Positions 9,584-18,587 of a stretch of DNA of 64,000 nucleotides are shown in pieces. The DNA is from Zoogloea sp. (GTDB lineage: Bacteria; Pseudomonadota; Gammaproteobacteria; Burkholderiales; Rhodocyclaceae). The stretch covers positions 1 to 64,000 of the forward strand of contig NZ_JAFLDT010000001.1 in NCBI RefSeq assembly GCF_017302315.1. Direction: 5' to 3'. Position numbers and translations under genes: made by a program. The stretch's first letter is position 1. Each line of letters starts with the position of its first letter. The notes under the pieces are model-generated. The model was not told where the DNA came from and made no database searches. It worked only from the letters and a program-made list of their open reading frames with translations.

Positions 9584-9907
9584 TCAGACGGTGAAACTCT
9601 CGCCGCAGCCGCATTCGCCCTTCACATTCGGGTTGTTGAACTTGAAACCTTCATTGAGCCCCTCACGGACGAAATCCAGCTCTGTTCCGTCCATATAGGG
9701 CAGGCTTTTGGGATCAATCAGGACTTTCAGTCCATGACTTTCGAAAACCACGTCTTCCGCCAGTACCTCATCGGCAAACTCGAGCTTGTAGGCCATGCCC
9801 GAGCAACCCGAAGTGCGCACGCCGAGGCGGATACCCACCCCCTTGCCGCGCTTGGCGATGAAATTGCCGATATGGGCTGCTGCCTTGTCAGACAGGGTGA
9901 CTGCCAT
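9584..9907 (-). CDS. iscA: A-type Fe-S carrier IscA
   Basis: A 107-residue A-type carrier that transfers clusters to target apoproteins. The three conserved cysteines are in TSGCSGMAY (about residue 36) and GECGCGESF (about 100 and 102). It follows iscU by 13 bases, with GGAG upstream of the ATG. Confidence 0.95.
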   Translation of the reverse strand: MAVTLSDKAAAHIGNFIAKRGKGVGIRLGVRTSGCSGMAYKLEFADEVLAEDVVFESHGLKVLIDPKSLPYMDGTELDFVREGLNEGFKFNNPNVKGECGCGESFTV

Positions 9908-9920
9908 AGTCGCTTCTCCT

Positions 9921-10304
9921 TCAGCCGTTGTGCTTCTTCTTGTAGTCCTCGACCGCTGCCTTGATGGCGTCCTCGGCCAGGATGGAGCAGTGAATCTTGA
10001 CAGGCGGCAGCGCCAATTCCTCTGCGATGGCAGTGTTTTTGATCTCCAGCGCCTGATCCAGGGTCTTGCCCTTTACCCACTCGGTGACAAGGGAGCTAGA
10101 AGCAATGGCGGAGCCACAGCCATAGGTCTTGAACTTGGCATCCTCAATGACGCCATCCTTGCCTACCTTGATCTGCAGTTTCATCACGTCGCCGCAGGCG
10201 GGCGCTCCCACCATACCGGTTCCCACGTCCCCGTCTTCCTTGCCGAAGGCGCCGACGTTACGGGGGTTTTCGTAGTGATCCAGAACCTTCTCGCTGTATG
10301 CCAT
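9921..10304 (-). CDS. iscU: Fe-S cluster scaffold IscU
   Basis: The scaffold on which IscS-derived sulfur and iron form a [2Fe-2S] cluster; 127 residues. Cluster cysteines are in [15 protein letters not shown] and KIHCSIL. The HscA recognition motif LPPVK directly precedes the last cysteine. An upstream extension of the frame exists, but the start [18 protein letters not shown] is family-typical and has AGGAG about eight bases before it. It lies 13 bases after iscS. Confidence 0.96.
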   Translation of the reverse strand: MAYSEKVLDHYENPRNVGAFGKEDGDVGTGMVGAPACGDVMKLQIKVGKDGVIEDAKFKTYGCGSAIASSSLVTEWVKGKTLDQALEIKNTAIAEELALPPVKIHCSILAEDAIKAAVEDYKKKHNG

Positions 10305-10317
10305 TTTCTTTCTCCTG

Positions 10318-11529
10318 TCAGTGCGCAGCCCACTGCACGGTGTCGAGATCGATGCCTTCCTTGAACATGTCCCACAGGGGCGACAGTTCGCGGAGCTTGC
10401 CGATCTTGCGGCGCAGCAGGTCGATGGTGTAATCGACTTCCTCGACCGTCGTGAAGCGGCCGATGGTGAAACGGATGGAGCTATGGGCCAGTTCGTCATT
10501 ACGCCCCAGGGCCCGCAGTACGTAGGATGGCTCGAGGCTGGCCGAGGTACAGGCAGAGCCGCTCGATACGGCGATATCCTTGATCGCCATGATCAGGGAT
10601 TCGCCTTCCACATAGGCGAAGCTGATGTTGAGATTGTGGGGAACGCGGTCGGCCAGATCGCCATTGACGAAGGTCTCCTCAATGGTGGTCAGGCCGGCCA
10701 GCAGGCGGTCACGCAAAGCCAGCACGCGTGCGTTTTCCTCGGCCATTTCGAGGCGGGCCAGGCGGAAGGCCTCACCCATGCCGACGATCTGGTGGGTGGC
10801 CAAAGTGCCGGAACGCAGCCCGCGTTCATGGCCGCCCCCGTGCATCTGCGCTTCCAGCCGAACCCGCGGCTTGCGGCGCACGTAGAGGGCGCCGATCCCC
10901 TTGGGGCCGTAGGTCTTGTGGGCACTGAAGGACATCAGATCCACCTTGAGGGTGGCCAGATCGATCGCGACCTTGCCGGTGGCCTGGGCTGCATCCACGT
11001 GAAAGATGATGCCCTTCTCGCGACACAGCTCACCGATTTCGGCGATCGGCTGGATCACGCCCACTTCGTTGTTCACGAACATCACCGACACCACAACGGT
11101 ATCCGGACGAATCGCGGCCTTGAGAACCTCAAGGTCGAGCAGGCCGTTCTCCTGCACATCCAGATAGGTGGCCTCGAAGCCCTGACGCTCAAGCTCTCGA
11201 ACCGTATCCAGCACCGCCTTGTGTTCGGTCTTGAGGGTAATGATGTGCTTGCCCTTGCCCGAGTAGAAGTGTGCAGCACCCTTGATCGCCAGATTGTTGG
11301 ATTCGGTGGCGCCGGAAGTCCAGATGATCTCCTTGGCATCTGCGTTCACCAGGGCAGCGACCTCCTCGCGCGCGTCCTCCACAGCCTTCTCTGCAGTCCA
11401 GCCGTAGGAATGGCTTCGTGAAGCCGGGTTGCCGAACAACTCGGTCAGGTAGGGAATCATCTTCTCGGCCACACGGGGGTCCACCGGCGTGGTTGCCGAA
11501 TAATCAAGGTAGATCGGAAACTTGAGCAT
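10318..11529 (-). CDS. iscS: Cysteine desulfurase IscS
   Basis: PLP enzyme that removes sulfur from cysteine and passes it to IscU and tRNA-thiolation partners. It is 403 residues from the preferred ATG at 11529. An ATG two codons upstream (11535) is possible, but GGAG is only three bases before it and nine before 11529. The PLP lysine lies in [12 protein letters not shown] and the mobile-loop active Cys327 in [11 protein letters not shown]. The sequence is group I (IscS-like), with the long cysteine loop. It lies between a second desulfurase gene and iscU. Confidence 0.96.
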   Translation of the reverse strand: MLKFPIYLDYSATTPVDPRVAEKMIPYLTELFGNPASRSHSYGWTAEKAVEDAREEVAALVNADAKEIIWTSGATESNNLAIKGAAHFYSGKGKHIITLKTEHKAVLDTVRELERQGFEATYLDVQENGLLDLEVLKAAIRPDTVVVSVMFVNNEVGVIQPIAEIGELCREKGIIFHVDAAQATGKVAIDLATLKVDLMSFSAHKTYGPKGIGALYVRRKPRVRLEAQMHGGGHERGLRSGTLATHQIVGMGEAFRLARLEMAEENARVLALRDRLLAGLTTIEETFVNGDLADRVPHNLNISFAYVEGESLIMAIKDIAVSSGSACTSASLEPSYVLRALGRNDELAHSSIRFTIGRFTTVEEVDYTIDLLRRKIGKLRELSPLWDMFKEGIDLDTVQWAAH

Positions 11530-11570
11530 TTTCATCTTCTCCGCGCAGCAAATTGAGTCGTTCCAAGAAC

Positions 11571-12719
11571 TTAGACCGCCACTGCGGTCATCGTTCGAAG
11601 GCTCGCCAGACTTTCGCCCAGCGCAGCCAAAAATCCATCCACATCCTGCCGCGTATTGCCGGCCCCGAGACTGACTCGAACCGCCGACCGCGCAAGCTCC
11701 GGGTCAACCCCCATGGAAAGCAAAGTATGGGACGGCTCCGGATCGGCACTTGAGCACGCAGAACCGCTCGCCACCGCAAAGCCCGCCCGGTCCAGCCTGC
11801 CCACCAAAGTATCGCCATCCACCCCCGGAATCGCAAAGAAGCTGGTATTGGGCAGCCGGGGGGCTTCCGCCGAAAACAGCCGCGCCCCCAGGGCAGTCAG
11901 CCCCCGTTCCAATGCATCCCTCAAGGCAGCAAGGTGGGCGCTACGCTCGTCGCGCATCGTCACCGCCACATCGCAGGCCGCCGCGAATCCGACGATGGCC
12001 ATCACGTTCTCCGTTCCCGAACGCAGACTGCGCTCCTGCCCCCCGCCCGCCACCAGCGGCGCCAGCTCGACACGCTTGTCGACAATCAGGGCGCCGACGC
12101 CAAGCGGACCATGGATCTTGTGAGCCGACAGGGTCAGTCCATGCACACCGAGTGCCCGGAAATCCACAGGAATCTTGCCCAATGCCTGCACCGCATCGCA
12201 GTGCATCCAGCCGCCACGCTTGCGGATGGCACCCGCGAGCACTTCCACATCCTGGATCACGCCCGTCTCGTTGTTGGCCAGCATGACCGAAACGATCCGG
12301 GGCTTGTCCGCCAGCACGCGATCAAAGGCCTGGGGGTCGATGCGCCCTGATCCATCAACCGCAATCTCCTCGCAGCACCAGCCGCTCCGCATCAACTGCC
12401 GGGCGGGCTCACGCACGCAGGGATGCTCAATGGCACTCAGCGCCACCAACCCGGGTTTCATCATGGCCGCAGCCCCCTTGATGAAAAGGTTGTTGGCTTC
12501 CGACCCACCACTGGTGAAGATCACCTCGGTCGGGTGTGCATTCACGGCCGCTGCCACCCTGCTCCGCGCTTCGTCGATCGCCTTGCGGGCTGCCCGTCCG
12601 TACTCATGGCGGCTCGATGCATTGCCGAAACGAGCACCCAGCCAGGGGAGCATGGCCTCCCTCACCAGAGGGTCCAGCGGCGTCGTGGCGTTGTGATCGA
12701 GATAAACCGGTGCAAACAC
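11571..12719 (-). CDS. Second cysteine desulfurase (NifS/IscS-like)
   Basis: A 382-residue PLP-dependent desulfurase, clearly paralogous to the adjacent IscS but diverged. It starts [17 protein letters not shown] (GTG start with GGGAG about eight bases upstream). The PLP lysine is in [12 protein letters not shown] and the active cysteine in [16 protein letters not shown]. The C-terminus lacks the IscU-docking tail of IscS, ending in a short tail after SLASLRT. It is inserted between iscR and iscS, so IscR should control both. It may serve another acceptor (NifU-like, thiolation or a general sulfur supply), but the sequence does not say which. Confidence 0.9.
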   Translation of the reverse strand: MFAPVYLDHNATTPLDPLVREAMLPWLGARFGNASSRHEYGRAARKAIDEARSRVAAAVNAHPTEVIFTSGGSEANNLFIKGAAAMMKPGLVALSAIEHPCVREPARQLMRSGWCCEEIAVDGSGRIDPQAFDRVLADKPRIVSVMLANNETGVIQDVEVLAGAIRKRGGWMHCDAVQALGKIPVDFRALGVHGLTLSAHKIHGPLGVGALIVDKRVELAPLVAGGGQERSLRSGTENVMAIVGFAAACDVAVTMRDERSAHLAALRDALERGLTALGARLFSAEAPRLPNTSFFAIPGVDGDTLVGRLDRAGFAVASGSACSSADPEPSHTLLSMGVDPELARSAVRVSLGAGNTRQDVDGFLAALGESLASLRTMTAVAV

Positions 12720-12738
12720 CGTGGCGCTCCCGAACCCT

Positions 12739-13227
12739 TCAGGCCGTCAGGGTCAGCTTGCTGCCAGACCGGCAAGCCGTCGAACTGCGCTCATCATGAA
12801 GCACTGACACCGAAGCGGCCTTCTGACGCTGCTGCTCGACCAGACTGGCCAGGGTCACCGAATGGAGGTACTCATACATTCGGCGGTTGAGATTGGTCCA
12901 TAGATCATGGGTCATGCAACGATGCTCATCGTGGCAGTTTTCCTTCCCGCCGCAGGACGTGGCATCCAGGGGCTCATCCACGGCAGCAATAATGTCTGCA
13001 ACGGTGATCGAATCCATCTCCCGCGCCAAGGCATAGCCGCCACCCGGGCCACGGACACTGCTGACCAGCTCGAAACGCCTCAGCTTTCCAAACAGCTGCT
13101 CCAGGTAAGACAGGGAGATCTTCTGACGGTCGGCGATTCCGGCCAGCGTCACCGGCCCGTCCGCACAACGAAGCGCCAGATCTATCATCGCCGTGACCGC
13201 AAAACGACCTTTGGTGGTGAGTCTCAT
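12739..13227 (-). CDS. iscR: Fe-S cluster regulator IscR (Rrf2 family)
   Basis: Rrf2-family repressor that senses [2Fe-2S] status and controls the isc operon; 162 residues. The N-terminal winged helix is MRLTTKGRFAVTAM to about residue 65. Cluster ligands Cys92, Cys98, Cys104 and His107 are present in SCGGKENCHDEHRCMTH. The start at 13227 is preferred over an upstream extension because it is the family N-terminus and has AGGAG upstream. It is the first gene of the isc run, and two IscR-like operators lie just upstream. Confidence 0.96.
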   Translation of the reverse strand: MRLTTKGRFAVTAMIDLALRCADGPVTLAGIADRQKISLSYLEQLFGKLRRFELVSSVRGPGGGYALAREMDSITVADIIAAVDEPLDATSCGGKENCHDEHRCMTHDLWTNLNRRMYEYLHSVTLASLVEQQRQKAASVSVLHDERSSTACRSGSKLTLTA

Positions 13228-13252
13228 GTCGGCTCCTGAAGCAGATGGATTA

Positions 13253-13277
13253 ATAGTTGAACAATTCACTCAACAAT
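13253..13277 (-). promoter_or_regulatory. IscR type 1-like operator, proximal site
   Basis: The minus strand reads ATTGTTGAGT-GAATT-GTTCAACTAT, about four mismatches from the type 1 consensus. It starts three bases after the distal site and overlaps the -10 region, giving a tandem arrangement similar to other iscR promoters. Confidence 0.5.
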
Positions 13278-13301
13278 ACCAAACCCGACAAAATCAATCA
13301 A
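13273..13301 (-). promoter_or_regulatory. Probable sigma-70 promoter of iscR-isc
   Basis: On the minus strand TTGATT (13296-13301) and TATTGT (13273-13278) are separated by exactly 17 bases. Both overlap the IscR-like operators, as expected for autorepression. The -10 differs from consensus at two positions. Confidence 0.5.
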
Positions 13302-13305
13302 CTAT
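13281..13305 (-). promoter_or_regulatory. IscR type 1-like operator, distal site
   Basis: Compared with the 25-base type 1 consensus (ATASYYGACT-RNWNY-AGTCRRSTAT), the minus strand reads ATAGTTGATT-GATTT-TGTCGGGTTT, with three mismatches by eye. It covers the -35 of the presumed iscR promoter. Confidence 0.65.
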
Positions 13306-13328
13306 TTTGGTGCCGTGATCCCAAGCCC

Positions 13329-14093
13329 TCAATCAACCATCCTGCCCAGGCCTTTCGGATCAAACCCGTCTTCAGCCTTGGCCGCCGCATCGACGCAGAT
13401 CCCGGACTCCGCAAGCTGCTCCACCAGCACGCGAATTCGCCGATCCGTCTCGACAGCATGGTCCAGCAGCCCATGGAGCGCCTTGGAGACGGGATCATCC
13501 ATATCACGGGTCACACCGTAAGCCGTGAAACCCATCTGCTCGGCCTTGGCCTCCCGCTCCCGACTCACGCCGTCGGTAGCGGCTTCAATGATGCGAGCCG
13601 GATTGCCCACGGCGGTCGCCCCTGCGGGAACAGGCTTGACCACAACTGCGTTGGAGCCGACCTTGGCCCCATCGCCCACCTCGAACCCCCCCAGGACTTT
13701 GGCGCCCGCGCCAATGACCACCCCCCGCCGGAGGGTCGGATGGCGCTTGGCCCCCCGGTAAAGCGAGGTGCCGCCCAAGGTCACGCCCTGGTAGATAGTG
13801 CAATCGTCTCCCACTTCCGCGGTCTCACCGATCACCACACCCATGCCGTGATCAATGAACACTCGACGACCGATCGTTGCGCCGGGGTGAATCTCGATGC
13901 CCGTGAGCATCCGGCCAATATGGCTCGTGAACCGGCCGAGCCAGCAATACCCACGCCGCCATGCCCAGTGGGCAAAGCGATGCAGCCACAGGGCATGCAT
14001 GCCCGGATAGCAGGTGAGTACTTCCCACCTGGAGCGCGCCGCCGGGTCCCGTTCGAGAACGTTGGCCACGTCTTCACGCATACGACTGAACAT
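13329..14093 (-). CDS. cysE: Serine O-acetyltransferase
   Basis: Makes O-acetylserine from serine and acetyl-CoA, the committed step of cysteine synthesis. It is about 254 residues. The N-terminal helical part leads to a left-handed beta-helix of hexapeptide repeats ([18 protein letters not shown] onward), with the acetyl-CoA/serine site in [17 protein letters not shown]. The start [12 protein letters not shown] has GGAG upstream; a start five codons earlier is less likely. It lies between trmJ and iscR on the same strand. Cysteine is the sulfur source for the desulfurases downstream, so the placement makes metabolic sense. The 101-base gap to iscR contains the IscR operators. Confidence 0.94.
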   Translation of the reverse strand: MFSRMREDVANVLERDPAARSRWEVLTCYPGMHALWLHRFAHWAWRRGYCWLGRFTSHIGRMLTGIEIHPGATIGRRVFIDHGMGVVIGETAEVGDDCTIYQGVTLGGTSLYRGAKRHPTLRRGVVIGAGAKVLGGFEVGDGAKVGSNAVVVKPVPAGATAVGNPARIIEAATDGVSREREAKAEQMGFTAYGVTRDMDDPVSKALHGLLDHAVETDRRIRVLVEQLAESGICVDAAAKAEDGFDPKGLGRMVD

Positions 14094-14164
14094 GGGGAGA
14101 GACTCCAAAAAATGAACGCGCTATCGGTATCGGGCTGAACACCCTTCCGGTATCCGGCCGATCT

Positions 14165-14189
14165 ATTTCCGACTATTTTAGTCTACTTC
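14165..14189 (-). promoter_or_regulatory. Candidate IscR-like site before cysE
   Basis: The minus strand core GACT-AAAAT-AGTC is a perfect match to the centre of the type 1 IscR consensus and is followed by GG. The outer arms match poorly. It overlaps the trmJ stop codon and lies about 75 bases before the cysE start. It would place cysE under Fe-S control. Confidence 0.35.
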
Positions 14190-14905
14190 TTCTCGAAGGC
14201 ATTCAACATGCCGCGCAGGATGTTGATTTCGTCCCTCTCCAGTCGGATGCGTCCGAAGAGACGCCGCAGCCGCGGCCATAGACGCTTGGAGTTCTCCGGA
14301 TTGAAGAAACCGCTGGCGGTGATTGCCCGATCAAGGTGCGCATAGAAACCCTCGATCTGCTCGTGGGTTGCCGGCTCGAATTCGATCGATGGCGCCAGCC
14401 CCGGGTCCAGGGCCGCCATGCGCAGTTCGTAGCACAGCACCTGCACTGCCGCCCCGAGGTTAAGGGACGAGTAGGTCTCACTGACCGGCACCTTGACCGG
14501 CATGTGACAGAGGGCCACATCATCATTGGAGAGCCCCTTCGTCTCATTACCAAAGACCAGGGCCACATCGCCATGGCCGGTCAGGCTCACCAGTTCGCCG
14601 GCCGCCTCCCGCGCCCACTTCATCGGCACGGCCATCTCCCGGCGGCGGGCCGTCATCGCTGCGGCAAAGACGGTTCCCTCCAGGGCCTCGGCCAGGGTGT
14701 CCACCACGCGAGCGCCGGCGAGGATGTCGTCGGCCCCGGCCGCGCGGGCCGTCGCCACCGGATCGGGAAAACTGTGCGGCGAAACGAGCACGAGCTGCGT
14801 CAGACCCATGGTCTTCATGGCTCTGGCTGCTGCACCGATATTGCCTGGATGACTGGTTCGGGAGAGAACGACACGCACGCGCCCAAGCGCGTTATCGAGG
14901 TTCAT
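14183..14905 (-). CDS. trmJ: tRNA (cytidine/uridine-2'-O)-methyltransferase TrmJ
   Basis: SPOUT (SpoU/TrmH) methyltransferase that 2'-O-methylates position 32 of tRNAs; 240 residues. Motif 1 is in PGNIGAAARAMKTMG, motif 2 in LVFGNETKGLSN and motif 3 in SLNLGAAVQVLCYE, forming the knotted SAM site. The family C-terminal helical extension follows. The start at 14905 (MNLDNALGRVRVVL) is chosen over an upstream extension because homologs begin here. It is divergent from suhB, with 77 bases between the starts. Confidence 0.93.
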   Translation of the reverse strand: MNLDNALGRVRVVLSRTSHPGNIGAAARAMKTMGLTQLVLVSPHSFPDPVATARAAGADDILAGARVVDTLAEALEGTVFAAAMTARRREMAVPMKWAREAAGELVSLTGHGDVALVFGNETKGLSNDDVALCHMPVKVPVSETYSSLNLGAAVQVLCYELRMAALDPGLAPSIEFEPATHEQIEGFYAHLDRAITASGFFNPENSKRLWPRLRRLFGRIRLERDEINILRGMLNAFEKK

Positions 14906-14982
14906 ATTAAAATGTGCGGTTTTCCAAATTAGAGTCGACCGGTGGGCCTCCTGCCCGGGCCGGCAGACCTTGCCAGACACCC

Positions 14983-15789
14983 ATGCATCCCACTCTGAAC
15001 ATCGCCATCAAGGCCGCACGCCGTGCTGCCACCGTCATCAACAGGGCTTCCCTCGACCTGGATCTGATCCGTGTCGAAACCAAGAGCCCCAATGATTTTG
15101 TTTCGGAGGTTGATCGGGCTGCCGAAGAAGCCATCATCCAGGTACTCCGCGAGGCCTATCCGAGCCACAGCATTTTAGCAGAAGAGTCCGGCGAGACCGG
15201 ACCTGAGGCGGAGAGCGAGTACCAGTGGATCATCGACCCCCTCGACGGTACCACCAATTTCCTGCATGGCTTTCCCCAGTACGCGATCTCCATCGCCCTG
15301 GCCCGCAAGGGTGTGGTTGAGCAAGCAGTGGTGTTTGATCCCAACCGCAACGAGATGTTCACGGCTTCGAAAGGTGCCGGCGCCTTCCTCAACGACCGGC
15401 GCATCCGCGTCTCCAAGCGCGTCAAGCTGCAGGATGCCCTGGTGGGCACGGGTTTCCCGTACCGGCAGTTCCGCAACGTGGACACCTACCTGGCGATCTT
15501 CAAGGAGCTCACCCAGAAAACCGCCGGCCTGCGCCGCCCGGGTGCAGCAGCGCTTGACCTGGCCTATGTGGCGGCCGGGCGCCTCGACGCCTTCTGGGAA
15601 TTTGGCCTGTCGCCTTGGGACATGGCGGCCGGCAGCCTGTTGATCAGCGAAGCCGGCGGCCTGGTCAGCGATCTGGCCGGTGAGTCCACCTACCTGACGT
15701 CGGGCAACGTGGTTGCGGGTACGCCCAAGGTCTTTCCCCAGCTGCTGCAACTGATCCAGGGCCACTGCGGCGACGCACTGCCGGCCTGA
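14983..15789 (+). CDS. suhB: Inositol monophosphatase family protein SuhB
   Basis: Mg-dependent inositol-1-phosphatase; in E. coli SuhB also acts in rRNA antitermination with NusA/NusG. It is 268 residues. Metal-binding motifs are present in [18 protein letters not shown] and SPWDMAAG. The start [16 protein letters not shown] is family-typical, so upstream in-frame codons are excluded. It is followed by tesA after seven bases. Confidence 0.94.
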   Translation: MHPTLNIAIKAARRAATVINRASLDLDLIRVETKSPNDFVSEVDRAAEEAIIQVLREAYPSHSILAEESGETGPEAESEYQWIIDPLDGTTNFLHGFPQYAISIALARKGVVEQAVVFDPNRNEMFTASKGAGAFLNDRRIRVSKRVKLQDALVGTGFPYRQFRNVDTYLAIFKELTQKTAGLRRPGAAALDLAYVAAGRLDAFWEFGLSPWDMAAGSLLISEAGGLVSDLAGESTYLTSGNVVAGTPKVFPQLLQLIQGHCGDALPA

Positions 15790-15796
15790 CGTATTG

Positions 15797-16417
15797 ATGT
15801 CAACGCTCAAGACATTGCTGGGTATCGCCCTGGCCGGCCTCATGCTCGTCGGGGCCCCGGCCTGGGCTGACACCGTGCTGATCTGGGGCGACAGCCTCTC
15901 GGCCGGTTATGGCCTGCAGATCCAGCAGGCCTGGCCGAGCCTGCTGGAAAAGCGCATCGCCGACGCCAAACTGCCCCACAAGGTGGTCAATGCCAGCATC
16001 AGCGGCGAAACCACCTCCGGCGGGCGCAGCCGGCTGCCGACTGCCCTGCAGGCCCACAAGCCGGCCGTGGTGGTCATCGAGCTTGGGGCCAACGACGGCC
16101 TGCGCGGCCTGCCGCCAAAGCTCATGGCGGCCAATCTGCAGGCCATGATCGACTCCAGCCGGCAAGCCGGGGCCAAGATACTGCTGGTGGGCATGCGCAT
16201 GCCCCCGAATTACGGGCCCGATTACACCGCAAGCTTCGAGAACGCCTTCAAGGATCTGGCCCGCAGCAACAAGGTCCGACTGGTGCCCTTCATGATGGAA
16301 GGCTTTGCCGACAAGCGGCACTTCTTCCAGCAGGACGGGATCCACCCGGTTGCCGACGCCCAGCCCATCATCCTCGACACCATCTGGCGGGAACTCGCCC
16401 CGCTGCTGCGCCGCTAG
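15797..16417 (+). CDS. tesA: Arylesterase / lysophospholipase TesA-like (SGNH hydrolase)
   Basis: Periplasmic SGNH-family esterase or thioesterase of 206 residues. A Sec signal peptide occupies about residues 1-24 (hydrophobic LLGIALAGLMLVGA, cleavage after AWA). The nucleophile Ser33 is in WGDSLSAGYG, the Gly in GE, the Asn in LGANDGL, and the Asp-His pair in DGIHPV, so all four SGNH blocks are present. The ATG at 15797 is preferred to the TTG codon just before it. It probably shares a transcript with suhB and converges on the methyltransferase gene. Confidence 0.9.
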   Translation: MSTLKTLLGIALAGLMLVGAPAWADTVLIWGDSLSAGYGLQIQQAWPSLLEKRIADAKLPHKVVNASISGETTSGGRSRLPTALQAHKPAVVVIELGANDGLRGLPPKLMAANLQAMIDSSRQAGAKILLVGMRMPPNYGPDYTASFENAFKDLARSNKVRLVPFMMEGFADKRHFFQQDGIHPVADAQPIILDTIWRELAPLLRR

Positions 16418-16427
16418 AAGCCGCCGG

Positions 16428-16973
16428 TCAAGGCAGGCGCAGTGAAGGATGGTGCCCCTTTACCGCGCATATCCGCTGGACGACCGCCGGCTTCGGCTCC
16501 GTCACCTCACCCTGCTCGTAAGCCAGCACCGTGCACGCATCCCCCACACGCTCGAAAAGCTCATGGGATCGGAGCAGGAAGTCCGGATTACTCGGCTTGC
16601 CAAAGCGTTCGTTGCCGATCATGAAGGTTTCGTAGATCAGCACCCCTCCGTGATTGAGGGCTTGCAGGAGGAGGCCCAGACGCGGCCGGAACAGATAATT
16701 GGTCACCACGATGGCGTCGAAGTGGTGACCGGCAAAAGGCCACGGCCCCTCTTCCAGGTCAGCCTCCCGGGTCTTGACGTGGGGCACACCGGCCAGCAGC
16801 TCCAAAGCCACCGCATCCCTGTCCACCGCCTCGACCCGAAACCCCTTGCTGGCCAGCCAGCGTGTATGGCGCCCGCTACCGCAGGCGAAATCAAGCACCT
16901 CTCCCCCCTCCGGGATCAAGGGCGCAAAACGTGTCACCCAGGCGGAGGGCTGCAGGGCACTGGCATGCCGCAT
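16428..16973 (-). CDS. Class I SAM-dependent methyltransferase (TehB-like)
   Basis: A 181-residue methyltransferase. SAM-binding motif I is VLDFACGSGRHTRWLA, the motif II acidic residue is in VEAVDRD, and VVTNYLFRP follows. The overall size and the YETFMIGNERFGKP segment resemble small TehB/UbiE-like enzymes of unknown substrate. The ATG overlaps the gabD stop (TGATG), so it is coupled to gabD. No specific substrate can be inferred. Confidence 0.85.
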   Translation of the reverse strand: MRHASALQPSAWVTRFAPLIPEGGEVLDFACGSGRHTRWLASKGFRVEAVDRDAVALELLAGVPHVKTREADLEEGPWPFAGHHFDAIVVTNYLFRPRLGLLLQALNHGGVLIYETFMIGNERFGKPSNPDFLLRSHELFERVGDACTVLAYEQGEVTEPKPAVVQRICAVKGHHPSLRLP

Positions 16974-18433
16974 CACTGATCCACCCCCCCGAGGCACAGA
17001 TATTTCGTTTCCAGATACTCCTCGATACCGTGACGGGAACCCTCCCGCCCAAGACCGGACTGCTTGACCCCGCCAAAGGGGGCCACCTCGGTGGAGATCA
17101 GCCCGGTGTTGATGCCCACCATGCCGTAGTCAAGCGCCTCACCCACGCGGAAGACACGCCCCACATCCCGGGCATAGAAATACGCTGCCAGCCCGTACTC
17201 CGTATCATTGGCCATGCGGATCGCCTCGTCCTCGGTCCGGAAACGGAACAGGGGCGCGACCGGTCCGAAAGTCTCCTCCCGGGCGATACGCATGGCCGGG
17301 GTCACGTCAGCCAGTACGGTCGGCACGTAGAAACGTGCGCCAGCCCCGTGACGCCGGCCACCGGTCAGCACCCTCGCCCCACTGGCAAGCGCATCCGCCA
17401 CATGGGCTTCGACCTTCAGCACCGCCTCATCGTCGATCAAAGGCCCCACCGTAACACCAGGCTCCAACCCACCGCCCACCGTCAGTGCCTCGACGGCAAC
17501 CGCCAGCTTGGCGGCAAAGGCGTCATACACCGAATCCTGAACCAGCAACCGATTGGCACACACGCAGGTCTGGCCGGCATTGCGATACTTGGACACCATC
17601 GCCCCGGCCACCGCCGCATCAAGATCCGCGTCGTCAAACACGATGAAGGGCGCATTGCCACCCAGCTCCAGGGAGAGCTTCTTGATGGTCGGCGCACACT
17701 GGGCCATGAGCAGGCGACCGACCTCGGTCGAGCCGGTAAAAGACAGCTTGCGCACCACCGGACTCGAGGTCAGCACCCCACCGATTGCCACGGGATCACC
17801 GGTAACAACGTTGAACACCCCCGGCGGGAAGCCTGCCTGCTCAGCCAGTCGGGCCAGCGCCAGCGCAGTAAAGGGCGTCTGCTCGGCCGGCTTGACCACA
17901 ACCGTGCAGCCCGCCGCCAGAGCCGGTGCCACCTTGCGGGTGATCATGGCCGCCGGAAAGTTCCACGGGGTGATCGCGGCACACACCCCCACCGGCTGGC
18001 GAATCACCATGAAACGGCGGTCGATGCCCGTTGTCGGGATGGTCTCGCCGTACAAGCGTTTGCCCTCCTCGGCAAACCATTCAACAAAGGACGCCGCATA
18101 CGCCACCTCACCCCGCGCCTCCGCAAGGGGCTTGCCCTGCTCCAGGGTCATCATCCGGGCAAGATCGTCGGTGTGAGCCAGGATGAGCTGGAACCAGCGC
18201 TGCAGAATCGTCGAACGATCCCGGGCGAGCAGACTGCGCCAGGCGGGCAGCGCCGAATCGGCAGCAGCCACCGCCCGAGTGGTCTCGGCTGCGCCCATAG
18301 CCGGCACATCCCCGAGAAGTGCGCCCGTCGCCGGGTTGAAGACGGACAGACGTGCATGATTCTCGGCATCGAGCCAGCGGCCATCCACAAATGCCTGGGT
18401 TCGATACAGGCCGGGTTCCTTGAGGGTCTGCAT
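16973..18433 (-). CDS. gabD: Succinate-semialdehyde dehydrogenase
   Basis: Oxidises succinate semialdehyde to succinate with NAD(P)+; 486 residues. The catalytic Cys290 is in NAGQTCVCANR and the general-base Glu in LSLELGGNAPF; the nucleotide site is in FTGSTEVGRLL. The FGGVKQSGLGREGS and EYLETKYLCLG ends are typical of GabD rather than other aldehyde dehydrogenases. The start at 18433 (MQTLKEPGLYRTQAF) matches the family, with AGAGAG upstream. Coupled to the downstream methyltransferase. Confidence 0.92.
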   Translation of the reverse strand: MQTLKEPGLYRTQAFVDGRWLDAENHARLSVFNPATGALLGDVPAMGAAETTRAVAAADSALPAWRSLLARDRSTILQRWFQLILAHTDDLARMMTLEQGKPLAEARGEVAYAASFVEWFAEEGKRLYGETIPTTGIDRRFMVIRQPVGVCAAITPWNFPAAMITRKVAPALAAGCTVVVKPAEQTPFTALALARLAEQAGFPPGVFNVVTGDPVAIGGVLTSSPVVRKLSFTGSTEVGRLLMAQCAPTIKKLSLELGGNAPFIVFDDADLDAAVAGAMVSKYRNAGQTCVCANRLLVQDSVYDAFAAKLAVAVEALTVGGGLEPGVTVGPLIDDEAVLKVEAHVADALASGARVLTGGRRHGAGARFYVPTVLADVTPAMRIAREETFGPVAPLFRFRTEDEAIRMANDTEYGLAAYFYARDVGRVFRVGEALDYGMVGINTGLISTEVAPFGGVKQSGLGREGSRHGIEEYLETKYLCLGGVDQ

Positions 18434-18535
18434 GATTCTCTCTTCCTGATCCGAATCGGCCACCGCGCGGCCTCGTCCCTCTGATGACACAATATGCGGC
18501 AGGTTCCCCCCCACCTCACACGCGCTACCTGCCAT

Positions 18536-18559
18536 GAAAAACGGGCGCCGCAGCGCCCG
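18536..18559 (-). terminator. Intrinsic terminator after pnp
   Basis: On the minus strand, CGGGCGC-TGCG-GCGCCCG forms a 7-bp GC stem with a 4-base loop, followed by TTTTTC. It lies about 28 bases after the pnp stop and separates pnp from gabD. Confidence 0.85.
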
Positions 18560-18587
18560 CCTTCACCGTCACGACAACACGTCGGCC

